The notes beneath the pieces are model-generated. The model did not search any database. It was given only the letters and a program-made list of their open reading frames with translations, and was not told where the DNA came from. The translations under genes were made by a program, and so were the position numbers. Below, piece after piece: positions 1 to 11,731 of a stretch of DNA of 64,000 nucleotides (position 1 is its first letter; the number at the start of each line of letters is the position of its first letter). The stretch lies in the NCBI GenBank assembly GCA_031216915.1, contig CM062292.1:3654457-3718456 (forward strand), read 5' to 3'. This stretch comes from Pictodentalium vernedei. Its lineage: Eukaryota > Mollusca > Scaphopoda > Dentaliida > Dentaliidae.

Positions 1-990
1 GGAGTTACTGAATATATATTATATACATAGGCATAATACACAATAAATTGTTTCTGAATATACATTATATATATAGGCATAATATGCAATACATTGTGAG
101 AGAATGCGCCATATATTTCTACTATACAGGATATTTTGACGCATAATGTCCACTCATAATGCCCACATGATGCAGGAGTTACTGAATATACATTATATAT
201 ATAGACATAATATACAATAAGATGTGAGAGATGCGCCGCATATTTCTACTATATAAGATATTTTGACTCATAATGTCCCCCCATAATGCCCACAGGATAC
301 AGGAATTACTGAATATATATTATATACATAGGCATAATATACAATAAATTGTTTCTGAATATACATTATATATATAGGCATAATATGCAATACATTGTGA
401 GAGAATGCGCCATATATTTCTACTATACAGGATATTTTGACGCATAATGTCCACTCATAATGCCCACAGGATACAGGAGTTACTGAATATACATTATATA
501 TATAGGCATAATATACAATAAATTGTTTCTGAATATACATTATATATATATGCATAATATACAATACATTGTGAGAGAATGCGCCATATATTTCTACTAT
601 GCAAGATATTTTGACGCACAATGTCCACTCATAATGCCCACATGATGCAGGAGTTACTGAATATACATTATATATATAGGTATAATAATCAATAAATTGT
701 GAGAGATGCGCCGTATATTTCTACTATATAAGATATTTTGACTCATAATGGCCCTTCATAATGCCCACAGGATGCAGGAGTTACTGAATATACTTTATAT
801 TTATGGGAACAATATACAATAAATTGTGAGTGACGCGCCGTATATGTCTACTATATAAGATATTTTGACTCATAATGTCCCCTCATAATGCCCACAGGGT
901 GCAGGAGTTACTGAATATACATTATATATATAGGCATAATATACAATAAATTGTGAGAGCTACGCCAGATACTTCTGCTTTATAGGATGT
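1..990. repeat. Tandem array T1, alternating 174/127-bp units
   Basis: AT-rich tandem repeat. The landmark GGAGTTACTGAATATA (or a one-base variant) recurs at about 1, 175, 302, 476, 650, 777 and 904, giving spacings of 174, 127, 174, 174, 127 and 127 bp. The 47-bp difference is an extra copy of the segment around TTTCTGAATATACATTATA inside the longer unit. The array runs off the left edge of the window and decays after about 960. Minus-strand open frames across it are repeat artefacts. Confidence 0.9.
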
Positions 991-2660
991 TTTAACTCCA
1001 TAAATATATGTACAACCGTCTATGGCTGATTAATTAATACTCTGACACAGTGATTCAAAAAACCGTAACGCTGTGTTATACAATTTCTAATGGATGAAAT
1101 ATCAATAACGCATTGTATGTATAGTTACTGAAATGTGCATGCGACAATTTAAAATTCTTCTTCTTTTCAGTTTTATTTTGTTTACTTACATTTTAACGAC
1201 AATTTCGCTGACTGTTTATTTACTCATTTTAAACAATGACAGCAGCGTTGCCGACCAGAACTCTTTCATCACATGCATGCATTGTAACCTCCAGTTTTTC
1301 ATGAGTGAAAGGTTCACTGTTTTATTTTTCCCTTTAAAATGTACATGAACCAGTTTCGTAAAACTGTTGTCCTGGCCTATAAGGAAATGCATCGTTGTGT
1401 TGGGACGATTGTCCGGAAATGACAATAATTCAGAAGGAATGTTCCAAATGAATGCGCGCTTTCAACTGGACAAAGTTAATCGCGGATTTTGTCTATAGCA
1501 CTTTTTCTGAAGTGATTTGAACGACATGAGTATTCTTCGAGTGTACAAACAGGCCAATTGCTTTTATACGGATTTAACATTTTGGGCAATATTGTATGTG
1601 CATTAAATGAATTATCGTCTCGCATATAAATGAGACTTTCAAAATTGAAATTACGGGGAAGTTATAATAACCCTTTTGGGATGTCTTTTTTAATTAATAT
1701 TTTGCAAAACACACCGCGGGACCGGCAAATTCAATAAGTTACGATTTGAATGAAATTAGGAATAAAGCTGTGCAGTAAATGCAGTAACTGTGCTCGTTTC
1801 TTGTTTATTAATTACACAATCTTCTAGCATTATTTCGAGATCTTTGTCTCACAACTCCCTACTAATCACTAGAAGTGCATTGTAGAATCCGTGAATGCAG
1901 AAAAAAAAGAACAACTCATTCCCACATGTATTACATATGCGATAATACTAGTAGACTGCCAGGTTTGGATAACTGAGGTCAAATTTAGGCTTCCCTTGGT
2001 ATTGTTGCTTCAACAAAAGCGAGTTGGAAGAAATAGACCCAGTCCTATCTCACCACAGGCAATGATTGAAGGGCGATCAACCAATTATAGCGAGAAATGA
2101 CTGGAAGTAAAATCGTTCCTTGGGTGCAAAAATGCCTCATCTCCAATGCGTTTGTTGTACCTAGGAAATGGCATATTCTTAGGTTGACCTACCAACAAGA
2201 TTCCACTAAGAGCCATCAAGAAATACGATTGGATAATCCTCAGAGTTTTCTCTATCTTTTTCAACTATTGTGTCGACATTCGGACTCAAAAATCATTTCC
2301 GACTGCCAACGACTTCCCCTGCTTCTCCAGTAAGTGGTTTGCCAAGAACATCAACACCACCGATTTTGGCTGGTGTGGTGAAATAAATGTACAGTTTGGC
2401 AGGTGTGCTGTGCAATGGCACTCGGCTACCTGCTCAACTGTACAATTCTTTACCAAAAATCACGAAAACTGTAGTAAATCTGTTAAATATCCGGTGCATT
2501 CGGGTTCTGAACATTGCAAGTTTTGCTTAAATGAGCTCGAAGTTAACAAATTTCTAGAATGTCTCTAACAATTCAACATGCCGTAATACCACCGGATTCA
2601 TGCGTTTGCAAGTTTGGAGATTTCTTAGACGAGAATCTGACTGCTGATAGACATGACATA
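991..2660. other. Gene-free AT-rich stretch
   Basis: Only short open frames (69-78 codons) with no recognisable domain or codon signature. No RNA gene or clear repeat was seen. Confidence 0.5.
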
Positions 2661-2904
2661 TTAACCCTTTACATAACGTAACGGCCAATACCGGCCAGCG
2701 CTCTTCTCAAAAATCGCCAATTAATTTTCATTATTTTTTTCATTTTTTTGTCTCAAAAACATAGGTTATGGCCCCTCGTTGGAACCAGCTCTTTCCAACG
2801 AGGGGTCATAACCTATGTTTTTGAGACAAAAAATGAAAAAAAAATGTTATTCAAGAATTGTTTTTGAAAGTGTCGTCTGCTTTTCATGTTAGGTAAAGGG
2901 TGAA
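2661..2904. mobile_element. Foldback MITE family C (copy C1), TTAA type
   Basis: Palindromic element starting TTAACCCTTTAC and ending GGTAAAGGGTGAA, the degenerate complement. The core is the inverted pair GGTTATGGCCCCTCGTTGG / CCAACGAGGGGTCATAACC. Ends with TTAA and CCCTTT match the general layout of piggyBac-derived non-autonomous elements (inference). No coding capacity. Confidence 0.85.
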
Positions 2905-3049
2905 AGAAGTCTGATGCAGTGAGTTTCCATTTGAGAAATATCAGAAAAATCCGACCATTTATTTATGTAAATACATCCGAGCAGCTATTCCATCACCAGT
3001 CTTCTGAATTATAACAACTTCCTTCTTTTTTGTCCCAAATAAATGGGTT

Positions 3050-3115
3050 CAAGAAATGTTTCAACACAATCAAAACTATGCAGTGCGCATTATCATACGA
3101 TCTCGTAAATACTCT
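3050..3115 (+). pseudogene. RT C-terminal remnant leading into the 80-bp array
   Basis: The + frame beginning at 3056 reads NQNYAVRIIIRSRKYS, which resembles the segment QNxAxRxI-x-RxRK found in the thumb region of CR1/L2/Jockey-type reverse transcriptases. The following array repeats RTLSIAGPKLWRS in one frame, resembling the family motif (G)dRxFSvaaPxLWNsL normally about 90 residues further on. I infer a LINE remnant with an internal deletion from which the array grew. No complete domain is present. Confidence 0.4.
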
Positions 3116-4750
3116 TGCGCTCAATCTGGTACAACCCGCATCGAAATTCAGCACTGCTGGTGGGAGAACTTTATCTATTGCTGGTCCGAAACTCTGGCGC
3201 TCAATCTGGTACAACCCGCATCGAAATTCAACACTGCTGGTGGTCGAACTTTATCTATTGCTGGTCCGAAACTCTGGCGCTCAATCTGGTACAATCCGCA
3301 TTGAAATTCAGCACTGCTGGTGGGAGAACTTTATCTATTGCTGGTCCGAAACTCTGGCGCTCAATCTGGTACAACACGCATCGAAATTCAACGCTGCTGG
3401 TGGTAGAACGTTATCTATTACTGTCCGAAACTCTGGCGTTCCATCTGGCACAACCGCATCGAAATTCAGCACTGCTGGTGGGAGAACTTTATCTACTACT
3501 GGTCCGAAACTATGGCGCTCAATCTGGTACAACGTGCAACCCGCATCGACATTCAGCACTGCTGGTAGGAGAACTGTATCTATTGCTGGTCCGAAACTCT
3601 GGCGCTCAATCTGGTATAACCCGCATCGATATTCAGCACTGCTGGTGGTATAACTTTATATATTGCTGGTCCGAAATTCTGGCGCTCAATCTGGTACAAC
3701 CCGCATCGAAATTCAGCACTGCTGGTGGGAGGACTTTATCTATTGCTTGTCCGAAACTCTGGCGCTCAATCTGGTACAACCTGCATCGAAATGCAGTACT
3801 GCTGGTGGGAGAACTTTATCTATTGCTGGTCCGAAATTCTGGCGCTCAATCTGGTGCAACCCGCATCGAAATTCAGCACTGCTGGTGGGAGGACTTTATC
3901 TATTGCTGGTCCGAAACACTGGCGCTCAATCTGGTACAACCCGCATCGAAATTCAGCACTGCTGGTGGGGGAACTTTATCTATTGCTGGTCCGAAACTCT
4001 GGCGCTCAATCTGGTACAACCCGCATCGAATTTCAGCACTGCTGGTGGTAGAACTAATTTTACTTTATCTATTGCTGGTCCGAAACTCTTGCGCTCATTC
4101 TGGTACAACCCGCATCGAAATTCAGCACTGCTGGTGGGAGAACTTTATCTATTGCTGGTCCGAAACTCTGGCGCTCAATCTGGTACAACCCGCATCGAAA
4201 TTCAACACTGCTGGTGGTCGAACTTTATCTATTGCTGGTCCGAAACTCTGGCGCTCAATCTGGTACAATCCGCATTGAAATTCAGCACTGCTGGTGGGAG
4301 AACTTTATCTATTGCTGGTCCGAAACTCTGGCGCTCAATCTGGTACAACACGCATCGAAATTCAACGCTGCTGGTGGTAGAACGTTATCTATTACTGTCC
4401 GAAACTCTGGCGTTCCATCTGGCACAACCCGCATCGAAATTCAGCACTGCTGGTGGGAGAACTTTATCTACTACTGGTCCGAAACTATGGCGCTCAATCT
4501 GGTACAACGTACAACCCGCATCGACATTCAGCACTGCTGGTAGGAGAACTTTATCTATTGCTGGTCCGAAACTCTGACACTCAATCTGGTACAACCCTCA
4601 TCAAATTTCAGCACTGCTGGTGGGAGAACTTTATCTTTTGCTGGTCCGAAACCCTGGCACTCAATCTGGTACAATCTGCATCGAAATTCAGTACTTCTGG
4701 TGGGAGAACGTTATCTATTGCTGCTCCGAAACTTTGGCGCTCTCTCCTAA
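3116..4750 (+). repeat. Tandem array T2, 80-bp unit, about 20 copies
   Basis: The unit contains GGTCCGAAACTCTGGCGCTC, AATCTGGTACAACC and TTCAGCACTGCTGGTGG. Most units are 80 bp, with a few indel variants near 3420, 3460, 3530, 4055 and 4500. Because 80 is not a multiple of three and the unit lacks + strand stops, all three + frames stay open for hundreds of codons (longest 387). These are artefacts, not genes. One frame repeats RTLSIAGPKLWRS, a motif typical of LINE RT C-termini. A block at about 3200-3580 recurs at about 4175-4555, showing a higher-order duplication. Confidence 0.92.
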
Positions 4751-4756
4751 ACTATC

Positions 4757-4995
4757 TTAACCTTTTGAACCTCAAAGGTCGCTTTTCCTACCAGGAACAT
4801 GATACGCCATAACGTTATTAAATAGGGTGGCTGTTCGGTAAACATGTGAGGTAGACCAATCAATATTTTCAACGTGCTGCCCAAAGGCTGCACGTTGAAA
4901 ATATTGATTGCCATACCCGAAAAAAAAAATGTGGACTCTTTTAATTTTTTTTATTGAACTGGCTTGGAGGATACCACTAGAGTTCAAAGGGTTAA
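4757..4995. mobile_element. Foldback MITE family D (D1), TTAA type
   Basis: Starts TTAACCTTTTGAACC and ends AGTTCAAAGGGTTAA. The centre is the inverted pair CAATATTTTCAACGTGC / GCACGTTGAAAATATTG. It abuts the last unit of the 80-bp array (within about 10 bp) and is in the opposite orientation to D3 and D4. Confidence 0.85.
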
Positions 4996-5325
4996 GGGCA
5001 TGCTAGATGAATCTTGTAAGTCGGGTATAAACACTTACCTCAGCAAGGGGAGATTTTTTTAAATAACGCTATTAATCTGCGATTCTCAGTCATCAAGCCA
5101 TTTTTCCATTTCAGCATTTTCAAGAATGCGGTGATATAATGATGATCTCCGTCCGAACGTCCGTCTTTTGAGCTATATTTTTAAACTTACCATATTTGTT
5201 AAGAATGGTATAGAATGGCAAAAGTAGGTTTACTTTGAATATTTGCGACCAGTTAGTGTCAGAGGAACCACTTAAAGACTGACAAATGGCTCCCACAATA
5301 TGGAATTTTGATTGTTTAAAGTGTC
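4996..5325. other. Unassigned spacer
   Basis: No coding frame, RNA or repeat recognised between D1 and the short repeats that follow. Confidence 0.5.
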
Positions 5326-5440
5326 TTTATTTGTTCTGGAAGGGTCTCAAGATGCACCTAAAGGTTTCGTTTGTTCTGGAAGGGGCTCTAGATGCACATA
5401 AAGGTTTCGTTTGTTCTGGAAGAGCCTCTAGATACACATA
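5326..5440. repeat. 40-bp direct repeat, three copies
   Basis: TTTGTTCTGGA recurs at 5330, 5370 and 5410, followed each time by a variant of AGGGGCTCTAGATGCAC. It grades into the longer-period array downstream, which shares the CTCTAGATG segment. Confidence 0.85.
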
Positions 5441-6315
5441 AAGGTTTCGGATTTTTTATTCGATCCCATGTGCCACCAGAAGCGCCACATTCGTCGTTAG
5501 AGAATCGTTTTCCGGCGAAAGGCTCTTTAGGAGTTTTAATTCGAAACGTTGAAAGTGTATTGATATGTTCAGGTAGGGTCTCTAGATGTAAATAACCGTT
5601 TGGGATTTGATCCGGCCATCATGTAGCGCCCTTAGCACCACTTTTGTCGTTAGAATATGGGATTCTGGCGAAAGGCTCCTAGGAGTTTTAATTTGAAATC
5701 TTGAAAGTATGTTGATATTTTCAGGTAGTGTCTCTAGTGCTTAAATGTTTGCGATTTTTTATTTGACCCCATGTGGCGCCCTTAGCACAACTTCTGTTGT
5801 AAGAGAATTGGTTTCCGGCGAAAGGCTCCTGGGAGGTTTAATTCAAAACGTTGAAAGCATGTTTATATGTTAAGGTAGAGTTTTTAGATGTGCGTAAAGG
5901 TTGCGATTATTTTTATTCTTCTCCATGTGGCTCCCGTGGTGTCACTTTTAACGTCAGAGAATCGGTTTCCGACGAAAAGTTCATACGGTTTGTAATGTGA
6001 AACGTTGAAAGTGTGTTCATATGTTCAGGTTGGGTTTCTTGGTGTGCATAACGGTTTGGATTTTTTAAGTTGGCCTCATGTGGCACCCGTAGCGCCACTT
6101 TTGTCGTTAGGGAATCGATCTCCGACGGAAGACTCCCAGGGTATTTTATTCGAAAGGTTAACAGCGGTGGGTTCGTATATTAAGGCGGAATCCAGATGTG
6201 CATAACGGTTTCAAAGTTTTGATCCGGCCACATGTGGTGCAACTTTTGCCGTCCGGGTATCGGTTTCCGACAAAAGGCTCCTTGGGGTTTTAATTCAAAA
6301 CGTTGAAAGCTTGTT
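5441..6315. repeat. Tandem array T3, about 150-bp unit, six diverged copies
   Basis: Landmarks recur together at about 150-bp spacing: a variant of CCATGTGGCGCCC, then TTTTGTCGTTAGAGAATCGG, then a variant of GCGAAAGGCTCCTAGGAG, then TTTTAATTCGAAACGTTG (about 5533, 5683, 5836, 5991, 6143, 6287). Units have diverged considerably, so the array is older than T2 or T5. Short open frames here do not hold across units and are not treated as genes. Confidence 0.8.
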
Positions 6316-7429
6316 CATAATATTTAACATCAGACATTAAAATGAACTTCAATATACGTTCTCCTTTCATCTAAATTAAGGTATATTTTTGCCTTGGTTT
6401 AAATGATAAAAAATAAAAAAAATAGTATCTTGGGGATAAAGAGGCTGTTATTTAGCAACAAGTAGTATCGTAATAATAACAGGGGATACTACACAAGGTG
6501 ATCGTAATTTTCACTAATTAGTTCAAGTTAAAGCAGACAGTGTTCAAACAAGAAGAAAATAGAAAGCAACTACTCCAGAAACCAAGTAGGAAATAATTAA
6601 AGCTGTACAGAAAAGTGATTGAGTTAAAAAGCTAATTACCACAACCCCAGTATTTCATCGTGTAAACGGTCAACGTCAACTATTTGTAATAAGAAAAGAA
6701 ACAAAATCAAGACCTCTCAACTTTCGACCATACCCAACTCATGTTCTGTTGTGATTACATCGTTGAATGAGACTGCGACTTGGTGTTTCAGTATAACAGC
6801 ACCGATGTGCAGAGGTTTGAATCATAGCCTTGGGTAAGGGGTTCTATACTCTTTTCATTTAATTATTTTTTCCGCATCGGTTTGTTTTGCTACGTTTTCA
6901 GAGAAAGTGAGTTTAGAATTGTTTTGGTGAACATAACCGGGGCACTATTGTGTTTAGAAATTATATTGCCAAACTTTGAAGCTGCATGTTGTTCTGAACA
7001 GAAAATAGAACGTCCATTGTTCCTGTCCCCATACGTAAGAATGACTATTGAACGTGAAAAGAATGTCAGTTTCAAAAATATTGTCTGAATGCACCATTCA
7101 CATCTTATACGGTGTCGACATGCACAATGTGTATTTGTTAATCATCAGGCACAACACATGTTTAGTAATGTCTATGTTTTGTTTACGACAATTGGCATTG
7201 ATTGATGTCGATGATTAAACAGTTTGGTATCTGATCTGAAAGCGTCAGTGCACCATTGAACACAGATAAGTTAACAAAGCATTGTTTGAGTGGTTTAGCG
7301 AGTCCTCAGGACACAATAATCCCGTTAGCAGCCCGATTCTACTGCCAAAATAAAAGTATTTAACTACACCATAACTCTTTAAACCCCGATTGTGTATCGT
7401 CAACTGTTAGAAACTATATTATTTACTTT
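6316..7429. other. Gene-free stretch
   Basis: No supported gene. A short segment at about 6775-6830 contains a tRNA-B-box-like GGTTTGAATC but no tRNA fold, so it may be an old SINE fragment. Otherwise AT-rich with short open frames only. Confidence 0.45.
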
Positions 7430-7580
7430 TTTGGCAGGTGAAGGGGTGGGGGACAAATGACGATTTTCTACGTGCAGCCTTGGGGCTGCACGTTGAAAAT
7501 CTTCATTGGTCAACCACACAACTTTCCTAAACATCTATCTAATTCATAGATTCAGGTCGTAATACGACCCTTGAGCGAAA
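7430..7580. mobile_element. Degenerate family D foldback (D2)
   Basis: Core CTACGTGCAGCCTTGGGGCT followed by GCACGTTGAAAATCTTC, then the family D right arm (ATTGGTCAACCACACA, then CATCTATCTAATTCATAG). The outer ends are eroded. Confidence 0.6.
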
Positions 7581-7605
7581 ACAGTGGTTTAGGTTGACAA
7601 TACAT

Positions 7606-7960
7606 TTAAAGCAAATAAAAACTGAATTGATCTTTTTCAATTATGAGAAATAATAATGACACTTTGGCCGGCTGCTGATGTGACGCAGTGCCGCGGTGAG
7701 AAGGCCTTGAATAACCATGTGCTCCAAAGCGCCTCTCTATCACCACACCTTCCCTCTCCTTCAAACCTCCGAACATAAACCATTTGATTACATCTCGCAC
7801 CCTATTCTTCCCTGTCTCCTTATGAACATACCAACTCCGTCCATTCATTCTCTCACCACTCCCCATTATACTATCAGTGAAACGGTTTCTGTCAGACTCA
7901 CATTTTGGACATTCCAACTGAAAATGTTCCCCGATTTCCACTATTCCTAAATTACACTTT
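7606..7960 (-). pseudogene. Possible LINE RT C-terminal remnant
   Basis: The minus-strand frame reads EIGEHFQLECPKCESDRNRF, resembling the C-terminal zinc-like motif of many non-LTR retrotransposon polymerases (E-x-x-x-H-F-x-L-E-C-P-x-x-x-x-x-R). The intact LINE in this window has the related TVEHILLDCTDF. The open frame continues 111 codons without another recognisable domain, and nothing upstream identifies an RT core. I call it a decayed LINE 3' fragment; a host exon is the alternative. Confidence 0.35.
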
Positions 7961-8030
7961 TCTCACTCTTTTTTTCTTGTCTTCCCCATTTTGCCGTAAG
8001 ATTAAACGACCGCGACCTCGGCTTAACAGC

Positions 8031-9485
8031 AGTGCTCCCAAAGGTGCTATCAAGTTACTCTTCAAAACCTGTGTTCTCTTTATCGCGCATATCACCGACT
8101 GATCTCTTTACTTCCACCCTCTCTCGCCAAGTTCGGCTACATGACACTTTCTCTGACGGGGCTTTTACTTCGGGTTGTCTCCACTTTCAAGTCAGACATC
8201 GACTGCATTCTTTAAAAAATAAAAAATATGCAAAGGATTGTAAATAATTGATCGTGTTTTTAATATTTGTATTGCAATTATACCTCGTTATACGGTTATA
8301 AAGAATTTCTGTAGTTTTGAACTTATTTCTGTGGTGCATGTGACTTACCGATTAATGATAATTACTGCATTTACCAAATAGCTGACAACACACTATAAAT
8401 AACAAGCTCTCATCAAATCATCTCATCTTTTTGTAAGTTTCTGTAATGATTATGTCAATAAATTTGCACTGCAAGCTTAAACATTATGTTAAAAGGTCAT
8501 CTATTTTCTGCAATTCGTTTAAATAAATGTTAATTCCTTATGTAATTCTCTATATATTGATCCATGACTTCACGGAGGTCGATTGTCTAATTTGTCGAGA
8601 GAGAGGGAAAGTGAGAGCGAGTATGGGGATATGCTTTCGTAAATATCTTAAGTCTTCGATAGCAATTGAAGTTTCTTGGTGGCCATTTTGATTATGCATT
8701 TTTCCAACTGCCTTCTTCACGAACTACGTTAGGTCTGCTTCTTTCCACGTTTTAATCTGAGACAAATTACTTTCCATATAATTTGGTGTACGTTTACTCA
8801 TAAATATATCCAGATGTTCTATCGGGTTCCAGTTATAGATATTCCAACTAATAAGTATTAAATTCACTTTGGATACAGCAAGATGATAAAACAGTTGGTG
8901 GAACAGGGCGATGTATTCATAAAACTGGAGCAATGGTGAGTCTTCGTTCATACTTATTGAGTAAATACATTTTTTAGTAATAGTGGTGTCATTTAAGATT
9001 CGGCCAATTCAAGACCCAGTTAGAAAATTGTCTTGCGTTGATTCAGTGAAAATGAATGTTTATGGTATTTTTAAATTCAATCCGGAGGAATATTTCAGTT
9101 GATCGGAAAAGCGAATATAATGAAAAATATAATAAAATAGTCCATCCGATAAAATCTAAAAATGAGCGAATGAATAGTTCATATTAGCGTGAGATTCGTT
9201 TAAAAGGTGTGCTGATGGGTTAGAAGCTTGAAGCTTTCCTGCACTAGTTCAGAGCATTAACTTTGAGGAATCAATTTCAGATAACATTTCAAAAATCGTG
9301 ACATCGACGCCGTAGCTGCGACGGGTGGTGCAATCTCACAAAATTCTAAGTTCATCAAGGGCCATAACTCCAAGAAAAATATTTGGAACAACACATGCAT
9401 TGAACAGTGGCTAGACGACAATAAGATACATTTACATGCTAAATATAAAGTCATTCCATCAAGTATTTCAAAAAGTTATTGAGTT
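8031..9485. other. Gene-free stretch
   Basis: No recognised genes or repeats. Low-complexity AT-rich sequence with scattered short frames. Confidence 0.45.
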
Positions 9486-9585
9486 TTAAAACTCGTTGGT
9501 CACAGACAGACCGACATGAAACTCGTTGGTCACAGACAGACCGACCGACAGACAGACCGACAGACAGACCGACAAACCGACATTA
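9486..9585. repeat. Short direct duplication plus CAGA/CCGA microsatellite
   Basis: A segment containing AAACTCGTTGGTCACAGACA is repeated in tandem (about 9488 and 9518). It is followed by an (ACAGACCG)-type simple repeat to about 9582, which directly precedes MITE A1. Confidence 0.85.
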
Positions 9586-9592
9586 CCACTTA

Positions 9593-9853
9593 TACAGTAC
9601 GTGGAGAGTGTATTATCATTAAATCACCCGCAGAGTGGAGATTCCACCCGAGCAATTATTACAAATTTATTGCAAAGCATAACCATCAGAGGCAAAGTTC
9701 CAGTCAATGGACCTCCGGGTTTAACCCGGAGGTCCATTGGCTGAAACATTGCTTGTGATTTATGTCCACATGTACAGAAATTGAAAGGGATTCTTTGGGT
9801 GATAACTCCACCCTGCGGGTGATTTAGTTACAATCCACTCTCCACGTACTGTA
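9593..9853. mobile_element. Foldback MITE family A (A1), TA type
   Basis: 261 bp with terminal inverted repeats TACAGTACGTGGAGAGTG / CACTCTCCACGTACTGTA. The central hairpin is CAATGGACCTCCGGGTTT / AACCCGGAGGTCCATTG at about 9705-9741. If the outer TA is the target duplication, the element starts CAGTACG, as expected of a Tc1/mariner-derived MITE (inference). The two arms are not identical, so orientation can be assigned: A1, A3 and A4 share one orientation and A2, A5, A6 and A7 the other. Non-coding. Confidence 0.92.
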
Positions 9854-11016
9854 GAGCGGCTAGTCGCAGCTAAAAACGTTAGTGTTTGGGCGTTCATTTG
9901 AAACTGAATCTCATTTATTACCCATCTTAGTTGGATATCCTTTCAAAGTATCATGAGGAAAAAACGGACACGATCTTTATTTTTCAATTGAATTAAATTT
10001 TGTAGTCACTCAGAGGTATTGTTTGGGAGTGATAATACACGAACGTCTCAACACAATAGGAAACTGATCACTGACGATCGTTAGTAATGTCGTGCTTTCA
10101 AAGACCTATTGACTGAACTTTTAAATGCACTGATGATAAATGTCACATCCTAGAACTTCACAACAATTATCAGACGCATGACATATGCTCTTCTGGATTC
10201 AAATTTTGAAAAGCCGCGATATTGATGCAAGAGCGGAACCGATATGTTTGGATTTGGAATGTTTTATCACGTAGTTCATATTTGAATACACCTTTCGATC
10301 GACAAATTCCGATAAAAACTGACACGCTGTTATTTGTTCGGGAATACACTGCATCGTGGTTTCTGTTTAGTTATATCTTGTCCCAGTGAGGAACGCATCT
10401 AAAATGTGTGTACAACACACACGCACAGGACTTTGAATAATGGTATATTCTATAGTATATGGGTAATCCAATTTTCCGGATCACTCGATACACAACGTGA
10501 GAAGGCCGTGATCCCCAGTCACTCGCGGTGTTTATTGATTTACCATATCCACATGAAACCTACGCATAGAGACGTTACCGATTGTTCCAAAGTTATACTA
10601 GTAGTACGCGAAAAGCTGTTACCACAACTAAGCAATCTGGGTATGGCATTATCTTCGTGGTAACCGTGAGTATACAACATAGCATGTAGTAATTATTTTT
10701 TTTTTATATTATATGACGAGACCACTATAGTGACTAAACGCTGCTGCCGTTTGAGGAGAATCTCGTCTTTTCCAAATGCATACAACGTCTCTCTGGATGT
10801 AGGCTAATGACACGTCACTGGCTAACACATATTTTTGAGGCGACACCTTTACAAACTCGAAATTAAAACAGAAGTGTCTTTGCCCTGGACTCTTTTTCAT
10901 GAAGCTATTTCACTAAAAGCGTTAGAAAATATGTATGTTCTTGAACGCAATTTGCACTAAAGTTGATTTGTAAAACTTGGGCATGCAAACTATCACTTAG
11001 ATATAAACATCTCAAA
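9854..11016. other. Gene-free stretch
   Basis: The longest frame (10406-10663, +, 85 codons) has no recognisable domain. No RNA gene or repeat was seen. Confidence 0.45.
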
Positions 11017-11258
11017 TATCCCTTTACGCAACGCAGACGATATCAAAATTTATTATTTTAAATATCATTGTTTTTTAATTTTTCAAAGAAAATTAACAAA
11101 ACCATATCATGTGACCCCTCGTTGGAACGAGCTCGTCGAGCTCGTTCCAACGAGGGGTAACATGATATGATTTTGCTGTAAGTTTTTGAAAAATAATATT
11201 TTTTCAACTGCTGAATTTGCATATTACGCGGGCGGATGCGGGCGATTCGAAGGGATAT
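11017..11258. mobile_element. Foldback MITE family C, subfamily b (C3)
   Basis: Left end CCCTTTACGCAACGCAGACG. Core CCTCGTTGGAACGAGCTCGT / CGAGCTCGTTCCAACGAGG flanked by CATATCATGTGA and its complement. Right arm GCATATTACGCGGGCGG. The right terminus has lost several bases (GATTCGAAGGGAT instead of GATTCGTTGGGTAAAGGG). Confidence 0.85.
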
Positions 11259-11263
11259 ATATA

Positions 11264-11475
11264 TACAGTACAATCGTCATGAACTGGTTGAAATCCACGC
11301 GTGGGCGGTGATGTCCACGCACGCGTTTACCAGATAACAAAAAAGGTACCAACCCTTCATTAATTTAAGTATAGATGATTATCCTACAAATTAGTGTACG
11401 GAATCAAGTATTATTGTGCTTGTAGAAATATTGTCCACCCATGGAATGTGACCAGTCCACGACGGCCATACTATA
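11264..11475. mobile_element. Foldback MITE family F (F1), TA type
   Basis: Starts TACAGTACAATCGTC and ends GTCCACGACGGCCATACTA, the imperfect complement. It contains family landmarks GATGTCCACGCACGCG and CGTTTACCAGATAA. It begins about 6 bp after C3 ends. The central hairpin is degraded compared with F2. Confidence 0.65.
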
Positions 11476-11731
11476 GAGTTACAATGTGTTACCAGGTACA
11501 TATAATTGCTCATTTTTAACATTTCAGGTACCGTATTCATTGTTTAGATATACCCTGTCGTGTAACATGCAATTCATTGCGACGTTTGATCAATTTGGAT
11601 TGTCATATATGCCACCTCGTTGTGAGACTAGAGCAGTCTGGTCAAACAGGACGCCTACGGCGACTTGTTTAATCTGGTTGAGCTCGCCCTGCAACTCGAC
11701 GAAATAGTGAATGTTGTGATGCTCTGCGTAT

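Noticed and set aside
1133-1348. Small hydrophobic open frame resembling a membrane segment
   Set aside because: AT-rich sequence readily gives Phe/Leu/Ile-rich frames. No conserved motif or gene context.
3030-4577. Long + strand open frames (207, 387 and 304 codons) in three frames
   Set aside because: They are produced by a stop-free 80-bp tandem unit read in all three frames, not by selection for a protein.
6775-6840. Possible tRNA or SINE with B-box GGTTTGAATC
   Set aside because: No matching A-box at proper spacing and no cloverleaf. Left only as a note in the gap entry.
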